Shown: one piece after another, positions 50,295 to 59,776 of the stretch
How the letters are laid out: every line of letters starts with the position of its first letter
Position numbering within the stretch: position 1 is the stretch's first letter
Assembly: GCA_943328975.2 (NCBI GenBank)
Contig: CALQCC020000013.1
Location: 1-64,000 of the forward strand
From: Bordetella parapertussis
GTDB taxonomy: Bacteria > Acidobacteriota > Terriglobia > Bryobacterales > Bryobacteraceae
DNA: 64,000 nt
Direction of reading: 5' to 3'
Position numbers and translations under genes: made by a program
The notes under the pieces: model-generated
The model's database searches: none
Told to the model about the DNA's origin: nothing
What the model saw: only the letters and a program-made list of their open reading frames with translations

Positions 50295-51695
50295 CTACCC
50301 TTCCATGTGGTAGCCTTCCTCACCGTGCATGCTCAGATCGAGTCCTTCGGTTTCTTCCGCATCGCTGGTCCGGAGACCGGCGACCATGTCTACAATCTTC
50401 AGAATCACCAGCGTACCAACGATTCCGAGGCCCCAGGCGATCGCGCTGGCGATAATCTGGTTCATCACCTGACCGCCGTTGCCATCCACCAGACCCATCG
50501 GCATTCCGCCGCGCAGGTCATTGACGCTCTTGGTTGCGAACACGCCCGTTAGGATCGCGCCTAGCGTTCCACCGATGCCGTGTACGCCGAACGCGTCCAG
50601 TGCGTCGTCATATCCGAACATCGCCTTCACCTTGGCCACCATCAGGAAGCACACCACACCAGCAATCGCGCCGATGATCAGTGCCGACATCGGCGTGACG
50701 AAGCCGGAAGCCGGAGTGATGGCCACTAGCCCTGCCACCGCGCCCGAGATCGCTCCCAACATCGAAGGCTTGCCGACCACCATCCATTCCACAATCAACC
50801 AAGCCATTGCCGCCGCCGCTGCGCCAAAGTGCGTGGCGACGAATGCGCTTGATGCGAGACCGGACGCGTTCAGCGCGCTGCCCGCGTTGAATCCGAACCA
50901 GCCGACCCAGAGGAGCGCCGCGCCCACGGTGCTCAGCACCACACTATGCGGACGCATGGCTTCCGAACCGTAGCCTTTGCGTTTGCCCAGGTACATGGCG
51001 CAGACCAGAGCCGAGACGCCAGAGGTAATGTGCACCACCGTGCCGCCCGCGAAGTCAAAGGCCGGGATTACGCCGCTGACGGCGCCCAAATAACCACCCA
51101 CGCCCCACACCATGTGCGCCATCGGCAAGTACACGATGATCAGCCACAGCGACATGAATATCATCATGCCCTTGAACTTGATGCGTTCCGCGAAAGCGCC
51201 AGAGATTAGCGCCGGGGTAATGATCGCGAACATCAACTGGTACACCATGAAGGTCAAGTGAGGAATGGTGCCCGCGTAAGCTGCATTGGGGTCCGTGCCG
51301 ACGCCGTTCATAAACGCGTACTGCATGCTGCCAATGAAGCCGTTGCCTTCGCCGAAAGCCAAGCTATAACCAAACAGCGCCCAGATCACGGTGACCAGCG
51401 CCATCATGAGAAAACTATGCATCATCGTGCCGAGCACGTTCTTGCGACGGACCAAGCCTCCGTAAAACAGTGCCAGGCCAGGGGCGGTCATCATCAGCAC
51501 TAAGGCCGAGCTAACTAACATCCAGCCGTTGTCGCCGGCGGTCTGCGCAGCGGCGGCAGCCTTTTCCGCTTTCGCGAGCCGATCCAGGATCTCCGGAGGG
51601 ACTGCCTGAGCCGCAGCGATGCCGGCCGAAAGAAGGGAAAGAATCAAACAACGGATTCCGACGTGGGGTTTGAGTATGCGTAACGGGTTACTCAT
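50295..51695 (-). CDS. amt: Ammonium transporter
   Basis: 466 aa; ALFYGGLVRRKNVLGTMMHSF; VGWFGFNAGSAL; DALDAFGVHGIGGTLGAILTGVFA. Confidence 0.97.
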   Translation of the reverse strand: MSNPLRILKPHVGIRCLILSLLSAGIAAAQAVPPEILDRLAKAEKAAAAAQTAGDNGWMLVSSALVLMMTAPGLALFYGGLVRRKNVLGTMMHSFLMMALVTVIWALFGYSLAFGEGNGFIGSMQYAFMNGVGTDPNAAYAGTIPHLTFMVYQLMFAIITPALISGAFAERIKFKGMMIFMSLWLIIVYLPMAHMVWGVGGYLGAVSGVIPAFDFAGGTVVHITSGVSALVCAMYLGKRKGYGSEAMRPHSVVLSTVGAALLWVGWFGFNAGSALNASGLASSAFVATHFGAAAAAMAWLIVEWMVVGKPSMLGAISGAVAGLVAITPASGFVTPMSALIIGAIAGVVCFLMVAKVKAMFGYDDALDAFGVHGIGGTLGAILTGVFATKSVNDLRGGMPMGLVDGNGGQVMNQIIASAIAWGLGIVGTLVILKIVDMVAGLRTSDAEETEGLDLSMHGEEGYHMEG

Positions 51696-51746
51696 GGTTG
51701 CTCCTTGTCATTGGAGTATATGCACTGGCACCGCAATACGCGAGAC

Positions 51747-51777
51747 GAAACTTTTAATGGGATGGATTGAAAGTTTC
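51747..51777. promoter_or_regulatory. Inverted repeat between amt and the PpiD-like gene
   Basis: GAAACTTT-N15-AAAGTTTC. Confidence 0.5.
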
Positions 51778-51928
51778 TATCAACCAGGAATGCCTCGAAA
51801 CCCTTGTAGGAATTGAAGTTCTGGCTGCGTTATACTGATACGGTAGTCACCGCGTCCGGGCGATTTGAGGCTCGTCCTCATCGCGAAAGCACGTCAGACC
51901 GGAAACCCATACTTGGAGAGCTATCGCA

Positions 51929-53860
51929 ATGTTTAATCTGTTCCGCAGCAAAGGCAAGGCCGTGAAATTCATGTTGGGTGGACTGTTGTTCATGGTCGCC
52001 CTGTCAATGCTGCTCTACTTGGTGCCCAACTACGCTGATCCCAATCAGACGGCCGGCGATCCGGTGCTCTTGCAAGTCGGCGCCAAGAAACTGAAGCTCT
52101 CAGAAGCGCAGAACGAATTCCAGCAACGCTCCAGCGGCAAAGTGCCGGCGGAAATGATGAGCGTCTACTTCCCGCAATTTATCGATGAATTGAAGCTGCA
52201 GTACGCCGCCATCGAGCAGGCTCGCAAGTTGGGCATCACTGCCACCGACGACGAAGTACTCGAAACCGTCCTGCAGATTCCAGCCTTCGCGCCCTTCTTC
52301 AAGGATGGGAAGCTGATCCGACGCGCCGAATTTGAAGCCGCCCTGGCTGCCCGCGGCGGCACCGTGGAACAGTTGTTCGATCAGATCCGGGAGCAGATGG
52401 TCATGGTGAAACTGCAAGACGTCATCGCCGAGAACACCGTCGTCAGCCCCAAGGAACTGGAAGACGCATACAAGCGGAAGTATGAACGCGTCACCTTGGA
52501 TTACATTTCCTTTAAGGAAAGTGATCTCCGCAGCAGCGCCATCGTAACGGACGCCGATGTTCAGAAGCAGTACGAATCCAACAAGAGCCTCTATCAGCAG
52601 CCCGAGAAATTCGCTTTCCGCGTCCTCGTGCTCTCCCAGGACAAAGTCGCGGCGGGACTCCAGATCACCGATCAAGAATTGCGCACCCAGTACGCGGCAG
52701 CGGTCGACAACTTCCGCTCTCCCGAACAGATTCATGCACGTCACATTCTGCTGGCGACAGACGGCAAGTCCGATGCCGACAAGAAAACCATTCGCGCCAA
52801 GGCCGAAGATCTGTCCAAGCAGGCCAAGGGCGGAGCGGACTTCGCCGAGCTAGCCAAGAAGAATTCCGAAGATTCCGGCAACGCTTCGTTAGGCGGTGAC
52901 CTGGGAACCTTCAGCCGTGGTCAGATGGCCAAGGAATTCGAAGATGCTGCGTTCGCACTAAAGCCCAATGAAGTCAGCGGCGTCGTTACCACCCAGTTCG
53001 GCTACCACATCATCAAGGTTTTGGAAAAGATCCCCTCCAAGGTCACCCCGTTTGAAAACGTTCGAGCCGACCTCGAACGCGAACTCCGCGCCAGCAAGTT
53101 GGCGGACTCCATGCAAGCCGCCAAGAGTCAGATGCGCGCGGATCTTTTGAAGACCCCCACCGCGGCAGCCGACGTTGCTAAGAAGTTCAACGCGGAACTC
53201 GTCACCGTTACCGAAGCAAAGCTCGGTGAAGCTATCCCGACTCTGGGTGTTACACCCGAGATTGATGGCGTCCTTGCGAGCCTTCAGCCCGGCGGCGTTA
53301 CCGAAGCACTGACTCTCCCGGGCGATCGCGCGGCTGTCGCCGTGCTCGATAAGCGCATTCCCGGTCGCCCCTCCACCTTGGACGAAGCCAAGGCCGGTAT
53401 TCGCGAACAGCTGCTCGATGTTGCCGCAAAGAAGCTGCTGGCAGAGCGTTCCAAAGAAGCCGCCGATCGAATCAATAAGGGCGAGGACATCCACGCCGTC
53501 GCTAAGGCCCTCAACACCAAGGTGGATGGTGCCAGCAACTTCGGCATCGGCGATTCCATCCCGGAACTCGGCCCCGCCGCCTTCCTTGAGGAAGCATTCG
53601 TCAAAGGCACGGGCGCTGTGATCGGACCCAAGGCCCTGCAAGGCCGCACGGTCGTCGCGAAAGTGATCTCCAAGACCAATGCCGATATGGCCGGACTTGC
53701 AGCAGAACGAAGTTCTATTCTCGCCGGACTCAAGGGTGCCCGCGCGCAACAGACCAACCGCCTATGGATGGACAGCATCGTCCGTGACCTAACCGAAAGC
53801 GGCGACCTCGTTGTCAATCAAGCGGCGATCCAACAGGTTGTCGCTCAGCTGTCGCGATAG
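51929..53860 (+). CDS. PpiD/SurA-like peptidyl-prolyl cis-trans isomerase
   Basis: N-terminal TM; parvulin domain QIHARHILLATDGKSDADKKTIRAKAEDLSKQAKGGADFAELAKKNSEDSGNASLGGDLGTFSRGQMAKEFEDAAFALKPNEVSGVVTTQFGYHIIKV. Confidence 0.94.
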   Translation: MFNLFRSKGKAVKFMLGGLLFMVALSMLLYLVPNYADPNQTAGDPVLLQVGAKKLKLSEAQNEFQQRSSGKVPAEMMSVYFPQFIDELKLQYAAIEQARKLGITATDDEVLETVLQIPAFAPFFKDGKLIRRAEFEAALAARGGTVEQLFDQIREQMVMVKLQDVIAENTVVSPKELEDAYKRKYERVTLDYISFKESDLRSSAIVTDADVQKQYESNKSLYQQPEKFAFRVLVLSQDKVAAGLQITDQELRTQYAAAVDNFRSPEQIHARHILLATDGKSDADKKTIRAKAEDLSKQAKGGADFAELAKKNSEDSGNASLGGDLGTFSRGQMAKEFEDAAFALKPNEVSGVVTTQFGYHIIKVLEKIPSKVTPFENVRADLERELRASKLADSMQAAKSQMRADLLKTPTAAADVAKKFNAELVTVTEAKLGEAIPTLGVTPEIDGVLASLQPGGVTEALTLPGDRAAVAVLDKRIPGRPSTLDEAKAGIREQLLDVAAKKLLAERSKEAADRINKGEDIHAVAKALNTKVDGASNFGIGDSIPELGPAAFLEEAFVKGTGAVIGPKALQGRTVVAKVISKTNADMAGLAAERSSILAGLKGARAQQTNRLWMDSIVRDLTESGDLVVNQAAIQQVVAQLSR

Positions 53861-53864
53861 CGAT

Positions 53865-55346
53865 TCACCGCAAACCACTTAAGCGTTTGAGTGCGAGCTG
53901 CACCACCGGATCCCGGTGCAGCTCCACCTCATCTCCTCTTGCCACACCATACGTCAGAGTGAGCAATTCTTGCTGCAGCCGGCTCACGATCCAGTCACGG
54001 TGTTCGCTCCATTCAACACTGTCGGGTTGAATCCGCCGCCCTACCAGGAATAGCCGGAACTCGTCCAGTATGGCGGTGGTCACCGTCGCATCTCCCGTCA
54101 CCGTGTGCGTACGCCGGTACTCCCCCGCGAAACTGAGGAACGAGCCACTTGCGTCCAGCACTTCCTGCAACGGTGTCAGCAAGGCCGGGTACATCAATTC
54201 GTCTGGCTGAATCCCTCCCCCGCCCAACAACGTACGCCCAGCATCGGATCGGTAGGGACCTTTCGACACCTTTGTCGCAGCGCCCAATTGTCCGCTCGTC
54301 AGCTGCTTCTGGATCGAACGTCCGCTGGGGGTGTAGTAGAACGCCACCGTCAACGCCATGCCCGTTCCCCCGCTCAACGGCATCACTTGCTGGACCAGTC
54401 CCTTCCCGTAGCTCGGCTCCCCGATCACCAAAGCCCGGTCATGATCCTGCAGCGCACCCGCAACAATCTCCGATGCGCTGGCGCTGCCGCCGTTCATCAA
54501 AACCACCATCGGAAATGAATACGGTCGAGCCGCCGTTGGCACGTACACGTCCTGCGCGACGGCTTTCCGGCCCTTGGTCGAAAATATAAGTTGGTCCGGC
54601 GCCAAGAAGAGCGACGCCGTCTCGATAGCTGCGTCCACAACCCCGCCTGGATTGCCCCGCAAGTCCAGAATCAAACCGTTGAGATACTCTCCGCCCAACT
54701 TGTCAATCGCCGCTTTCACCAACTGCCCGGTAGGAGACTCAAACGCTTTGACGTGAACGTAGCCGATGCCAGAGGTGATCTTGAAAGCGCGGTCTACCGT
54801 CGGTTCCTCGATCAACTGCGGCGACATCTTGATCTCCACCGGGCGGCGCTCACCCGCGTGCAGCACCTGGAGCGTGACTTCCTTTTGCCGCGACATCTCC
54901 AGCAACTGGGAGAGCAAGTCTACCTCTAGATAAGAGACGTCAATATCGTTCACTGCCAGGATCTCATCCCCACCCGCCAGTCCAGCGCGAGCCGCGGGTG
55001 TCCCTTCAATGGACTGCAGAACCATCACGCGCCCAGGCAATAGGTTGACGATCGTACCGAAGCCCTTGCGCTCGCTATCCTGCAATTCTTGCAAGCGGCT
55101 AAACTGCTCCGGTCCGAAGAAGACCGAGTGAGGATCCAGTGTGCGCAGCATGCCCGGAATCGCACCTTGGTAGAACGCGACGTCAGTAGGAACAGGGTCC
55201 GCGGATTCCTGGCTGATCGCAACAAAAGCGTCCACGATGCGCTTCAATTCTTGCGGAACACCCTTGGCTTCGTCCGCCGCCGAAATCGGGGAAACAGCGA
55301 AGCCAGCGGCTACCACCGCTGTCCCGAATCTCCGCTTCCATCGCAT
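53865..55346 (-). CDS. S41 family (C-terminal processing) peptidase
   Basis: PDZ GTPAARAGLAGGDEILAVNDID; LILDLRGNPGGVVDAAIE; GGSASASEIVAGALQDHDRALVIGEPSYGKGLVQ. Confidence 0.95.
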   Translation of the reverse strand: MRWKRRFGTAVVAAGFAVSPISAADEAKGVPQELKRIVDAFVAISQESADPVPTDVAFYQGAIPGMLRTLDPHSVFFGPEQFSRLQELQDSERKGFGTIVNLLPGRVMVLQSIEGTPAARAGLAGGDEILAVNDIDVSYLEVDLLSQLLEMSRQKEVTLQVLHAGERRPVEIKMSPQLIEEPTVDRAFKITSGIGYVHVKAFESPTGQLVKAAIDKLGGEYLNGLILDLRGNPGGVVDAAIETASLFLAPDQLIFSTKGRKAVAQDVYVPTAARPYSFPMVVLMNGGSASASEIVAGALQDHDRALVIGEPSYGKGLVQQVMPLSGGTGMALTVAFYYTPSGRSIQKQLTSGQLGAATKVSKGPYRSDAGRTLLGGGGIQPDELMYPALLTPLQEVLDASGSFLSFAGEYRRTHTVTGDATVTTAILDEFRLFLVGRRIQPDSVEWSEHRDWIVSRLQQELLTLTYGVARGDEVELHRDPVVQLALKRLSGLR

Positions 55347-55355
55347 GACTTGGCC

Positions 55356-56336
55356 TCACCTCTTATAACGCGTCGCGTGCTTCGCGCGTTGACGTTCCAA
55401 CGCGAACTCAATCAACCGGTCCAGCAGTTCCCCAAACGAAACGCCAGCCGCTTCCCACATCTTCGGATACATGCTGATGGAAGTGAAGCCCGGAATCGTA
55501 TTGATCTCGTTCACGTAGAGTCTACCTGTAGCCGCTTCCATCAGGAAGTCCACGCGCGACATGCCTTCGCAACCCGCGGCCCTGTAAGCCTCGACCGCCA
55601 ATCGCTGAATCTCCGCCGTCTGCGCGGGTTCCAAGGGAGCCGGCAGGATCGTCTTCGCCGTATCCAAAAGATACTTGTCTTCGTAGTCGTAAAATTCACG
55701 CGACGGCAACACTTCGCACGGAATCGCAGCCCTCGGATCGTCGTTGCCCATGACGGAGCACTCGAACTCCCGCCCTGTGATTCCCCGCTCCATGATGATC
55801 TTGCGGTCAAACTCCGCCGCCATCGTGAGTGCCGCGTCCAAATCCTCCGCGCGCGCCACCTTCGAGATTCCCACCGATGATCCCAAATTGGCTGGCTTCA
55901 CAAACACCGGATAGGGAAACAGCCCCGCGAGCACAGACGTGTCGTACCTATCGCGCCACAGCGTCGCCCATTCCACCACTGGAATTCCGCGCTCGCTCAG
56001 CAACCGCTTCAAGACATCCTTGTCCATCGCGACCGCCGAAGCCATCACCCCCGGTCCCACATACGCGAGGTCCGCGAGTTCGAGCAACCCCTGCACTGTT
56101 CCATCCTCACCGAACGTCCCGTGAAGGATCGGGAACACCACGTCAATTCCCTCATTCGCGCCCGGTTCCGGCAGAATCGGCCCTGGCTCCCATCGCCCTT
56201 CCGGCGAAATGAAGATACGCTTCACATCGTACTTCGTCGGATCGAGCCCCTTCAAAATCGCTTCGCTCGAACGAAGTGAAATCTCATGCTCGCCGCTGCG
56301 TCCACCGCACAACACCGCTACTCGTACTTTCGCCAC
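55356..56336 (-). CDS. ddl: D-alanine--D-alanine ligase
   Basis: VAVLCGGRSGEHEISLRSSEAILKGL; YVNEINTIPGFTSISMYPKMWEAAG. Confidence 0.95.
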   Translation of the reverse strand: MAKVRVAVLCGGRSGEHEISLRSSEAILKGLDPTKYDVKRIFISPEGRWEPGPILPEPGANEGIDVVFPILHGTFGEDGTVQGLLELADLAYVGPGVMASAVAMDKDVLKRLLSERGIPVVEWATLWRDRYDTSVLAGLFPYPVFVKPANLGSSVGISKVARAEDLDAALTMAAEFDRKIIMERGITGREFECSVMGNDDPRAAIPCEVLPSREFYDYEDKYLLDTAKTILPAPLEPAQTAEIQRLAVEAYRAAGCEGMSRVDFLMEAATGRLYVNEINTIPGFTSISMYPKMWEAAGVSFGELLDRLIEFALERQRAKHATRYKR

Positions 56337-57251
56337 CTACAGAATCCTCTTTCCCAAAGCCGACATGATCAGTTCCACGCCCAGCAACGCCGTCCGGTTG
56401 GCGACATCCATTACCGGATTTACTTCCACGACTTCAACGGACGTCATGTGCCCGCTATCGCCGATCAATTCCATCGCCAAATGCGCCTCGCGATACGTGA
56501 GCCCACCGGGCACCGGCGTACCCACACCCGGAGCCTCCACCGGATCCACCGAATCCATATCGAAGGAAACATGAAATCCAGCCGTCCCCGCCGACGCGGC
56601 GTGAATCGCCTGCTGAATCACCGTGCGCATTCCGCGTTCGTCAATATCGCGCATCGTAAACGCGTGAACGCCCGTGCCCCGCACGTTCAGCCGTTCCAAA
56701 TCATCCACGCTACGCAGTCCCACAATCGCGACGTTCTCTGGCCGCACCATCGGAATGTGTCCAGCCAACCCGCTCAACTCCTTCGGGCCGTTGCCGATGC
56801 AGCACGCCAGCGGCATCCCATGGACGTTGCCACTTGGACTCGATTCCGGCGTGTTCATATCCGCATGCGCGTCGATCCAGATCACGCCCAACTTCTGCCG
56901 TTGCTTGGCAAAATGCCTAGAGAGTCCAGCGATGGTTCCCACCGCAATGGAATGATCGCCGCCGAGCACCAGCGGCACATGCCCGCGCTCCACGGCACTC
57001 ACCACCATCTCCGCCAGCCTCGCGCACGTAGCCGCGATTTGCGGCAAGTAACGCGCATTCGCCGGACCGCCCGGCAGGCTCTCAGGCTGATCCACCGCCA
57101 CATTCCCGAGATCTTCCACCCCATACCCCAATGCCGTGAGCCGTTCATTCAATCGCGCGATCCGCAACGCCGACGGACCCATATCCACGCCGCGCCGTCC
57201 CGCGCCCAAGTCCATGGGTGCTCCGATCACGGCGATGTGCGACTGACGCAT
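56337..57251 (-). CDS. rocF: Arginase
   Basis: LVLGGDHSIAVGTIAG, VIWIDAHADMNTPESSPSGNVHGMP, FHVSFDMDSVDP. Confidence 0.93.
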   Translation of the reverse strand: MRQSHIAVIGAPMDLGAGRRGVDMGPSALRIARLNERLTALGYGVEDLGNVAVDQPESLPGGPANARYLPQIAATCARLAEMVVSAVERGHVPLVLGGDHSIAVGTIAGLSRHFAKQRQKLGVIWIDAHADMNTPESSPSGNVHGMPLACCIGNGPKELSGLAGHIPMVRPENVAIVGLRSVDDLERLNVRGTGVHAFTMRDIDERGMRTVIQQAIHAASAGTAGFHVSFDMDSVDPVEAPGVGTPVPGGLTYREAHLAMELIGDSGHMTSVEVVEVNPVMDVANRTALLGVELIMSALGKRIL

Positions 57252-57599
57252 TCAGCCCTTGAGTTCCACGCTGATCAAGTGGATATCGCAATCGCCGACG
57301 TTCTCGACACTATGCGGAGGCAGGTTTTCCAAGAACGCCGCACCCGGCCGATCGCCCGTCACCGTGCGGCTATCGAACAACAGGTTGCCCTCCCCATCGC
57401 GACGGATGAAGTGGCTGAATTGAATCGTGTGATAAACCCCAGGCCACTTGTGCGTGTGCACAGGCACAGTCTCACCCACCGGAATAACGGTATCGAGCAA
57501 CCGCACTCGCTCGTTCTCCAGGATCAACTTATGGTGGTTCGGCGCCGCGATCAACGCATCCAGCTCAGGTGGCCACGGCCATGTTTGGGTTTCCGACAT
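57252..57599 (-). CDS. Cupin-like protein
   Basis: VRLLDTVIPVGETVPVHTHKWPGVYHTIQFSHF...ENLPPHSVENVGDCDIHLISVELKG. Confidence 0.75.
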   Translation of the reverse strand: MSETQTWPWPPELDALIAAPNHHKLILENERVRLLDTVIPVGETVPVHTHKWPGVYHTIQFSHFIRRDGEGNLLFDSRTVTGDRPGAAFLENLPPHSVENVGDCDIHLISVELKG

Positions 57600-57607
57600 A
57601 AGATCCC

Positions 57608-58930
57608 TTACGGCCTCGTGCGATACAACATACGCGGGAACGCCGTCGTCTCCCGAACATGCTCCAACCCGCACATCCAGGCCACGCAACGCTCCACGCC
57701 CATGCCGAATCCCGCGTGCGGAACGCTGCCATATTTTCGCAAATCCAGGTACCACTCGAACGCTTCGCGCGGCAGCTTGTGTTCCTCCAAACGCTTCAGG
57801 AGCAAGTCCAGATCGTGAATGCGTTGCCCGCCACCAATAATTTCGCCGTATCCTTCCGGAGCAATAAAATCAACCCCCAGAGCGCAGTCATCACGTTCCG
57901 GCGCAGGCGCAAAATAGAACGCCTTCACCGCCGCAGGATACCGGTCCACCATCACCGGGCGATCCAAGTCGTCCGTCAACAGCGTCTCATCCGTGTTGCC
58001 GAAATCCGTGCCCCACTGAATCTCACTGCCCTTCCCCTGCAACTTCCTCACCGCATCGTCGTAACTCATGCGATGGAATGGCGCGCATGCGGCTTCCAAC
58101 TTGGACGTGTCACGCTCCAGCACCTTCAAGTCTTCCTTGCGATTTTCCAGCACGCGCCCGATCACAAATCGGATCAACCCCTCACCCACTCGCTTCACAT
58201 CTTCCAGATCCGCGTAAGCCATCTCAGGCTCCACCATCCAGAACTCCGTCAAATGCCGACGCGTCTTCGACTTCTCCGCGCGAAACACCGGACCGAAGCA
58301 GTAGGTCTTGCCGAACGCCGCCGCGGTCGCTTCACCGTAGAGCTGCCCCGATTGGGTCAGAAACACCTTCTCGTCTTCGAAGTAATCGAGCTCAAACAGC
58401 GTCGACGTTCCCTCGCAGGCCGCAGGCGTGAAGATCGGAGCATCCACCAACACAAAGCCGTTGGAATCGAAATAGTCGCGAATCGCCTTCACCACTTCAT
58501 GCCGAACCAGCAACGCCGCATGTTGCCGACGGCTGCGGAGCCACAGATGGCGATGGTCCATCAAAAAGTCGATGCCATGATCCTTCGGCGTAATCGGATA
58601 CGGATCGCTCTCCGGAACGCGCTGCACAATGGTCGCGCTCTCCACGTCCATCTCGTAACCGCCCGCCGCGCGAACCTCCGCCCGCACCTTGCCGCGCACC
58701 ATCAGCGACGATTCCTGCGTCAGATGCTTCAGCGTCTCGAACAACTCCTCGGGAATCGCGCTCTTTACCGCGACGCATTGGATGATGCCCGAACCGTCCC
58801 GCACTTGCGGGAAACAGATCTTGCCGCTGCTGCGCAGGTTGTACAGCCAACCGGCGATCTCCACCGTCTGGCCCTCATGCCGGCCAATGTCAGCAACTCT
58901 TACGCGGGGAATAACTGTTTCAGGATTCAT
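57608..58930 (-). CDS. asnS: Asparaginyl-tRNA synthetase
   Basis: Class II motifs [32 protein letters not shown] and [28 protein letters not shown]. Confidence 0.95.
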   Translation of the reverse strand: MNPETVIPRVRVADIGRHEGQTVEIAGWLYNLRSSGKICFPQVRDGSGIIQCVAVKSAIPEELFETLKHLTQESSLMVRGKVRAEVRAAGGYEMDVESATIVQRVPESDPYPITPKDHGIDFLMDHRHLWLRSRRQHAALLVRHEVVKAIRDYFDSNGFVLVDAPIFTPAACEGTSTLFELDYFEDEKVFLTQSGQLYGEATAAAFGKTYCFGPVFRAEKSKTRRHLTEFWMVEPEMAYADLEDVKRVGEGLIRFVIGRVLENRKEDLKVLERDTSKLEAACAPFHRMSYDDAVRKLQGKGSEIQWGTDFGNTDETLLTDDLDRPVMVDRYPAAVKAFYFAPAPERDDCALGVDFIAPEGYGEIIGGGQRIHDLDLLLKRLEEHKLPREAFEWYLDLRKYGSVPHAGFGMGVERCVAWMCGLEHVRETTAFPRMLYRTRP

Positions 58931-59774
58931 GGGTAGAAGGTAATTCCTCCAAACGTTCCAGGATCGATTTCGCTACGTCTATCGGCTGCTGCATGCCGTC
59001 TACTTCGCGCAACTCCAACACCATTGGATACTGCCCAGGCGCGGAACGCAGCAGATCCATCGCGGCCGGCCAGTCGATGGTCCCCCCTTCATTCATCAGC
59101 GGGAACAAATGCGAATCGTCCGTGCCGTTGTTGTCATGAATGTGCGTAGAACGAATGCGCGGCTTCAGAAGCTTGTACGCCGCCTCGACCCCTTCATTCA
59201 TGTTGGCATGACCGACATCCAGGCACACATTCAGATTCAGGTGCGTCAATTCGAAGAAGGTCAGCAACCGCTCCGCGCTCGCCAGCCCATTCTGCGTATT
59301 CTCCAGCAGGATCTCTACGCCGCGGTGCCGAGCAAAGATCATCAACTCTTCCAGCGCCGAAAACGCCGCGTCCACTTTGAATTCGTCGAACTCTTCGTCA
59401 GTCACGCCCAAGTGTTGGATCAAGTAGCGAAACGGAAATGTCTCCGCGATCTCCAGCGTCCGCTTAATCTCATCCACCATCGGAAGCCGCTTCGACTTCA
59501 CTCGCTCGGTAATCGTGATCACAGAATCCGGACCCGACCGCCCCCACACTTCATCGGTGAACATTGGCGAGTGCAGCGCGTGCACCTTCAACGGAGAATC
59601 GCGGAACCAATACCCCAGTTCGTTGATCTGCGCCTTGTTGCGATAGTCCAGATGCTGCCGGGCGCAAAAGAGTTCGACCAGCGGAATCCCCGCATCCCAA
59701 ACGCGGTCCAGCCACACCGTGGTCAGCCGATGGTTCACGAATAAGTGTGTCGATAGAGCGTGCTGCATTTCCAA
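58920..59774 (-). CDS. Sugar phosphate isomerase/epimerase (AP endonuclease family 2 fold)
   Basis: [43 protein letters not shown]. Confidence 0.88.
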   Translation of the reverse strand: MEMQHALSTHLFVNHRLTTVWLDRVWDAGIPLVELFCARQHLDYRNKAQINELGYWFRDSPLKVHALHSPMFTDEVWGRSGPDSVITITERVKSKRLPMVDEIKRTLEIAETFPFRYLIQHLGVTDEEFDEFKVDAAFSALEELMIFARHRGVEILLENTQNGLASAERLLTFFELTHLNLNVCLDVGHANMNEGVEAAYKLLKPRIRSTHIHDNNGTDDSHLFPLMNEGGTIDWPAAMDLLRSAPGQYPMVLELREVDGMQQPIDVAKSILERLEELPSTHES

Positions 59775-59776
59775 AG

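Noticed and set aside
51724-51741. TGGCAC near amt considered as a sigma54 element
   Set aside because: On the wrong strand for amt and no GC element at the required spacing.
56286-58936. Long plus-strand ORFs opposite ddl, arginase, cupin and asnS
   Set aside because: Antisense shadows; composition rich in R/H/P, no domains.
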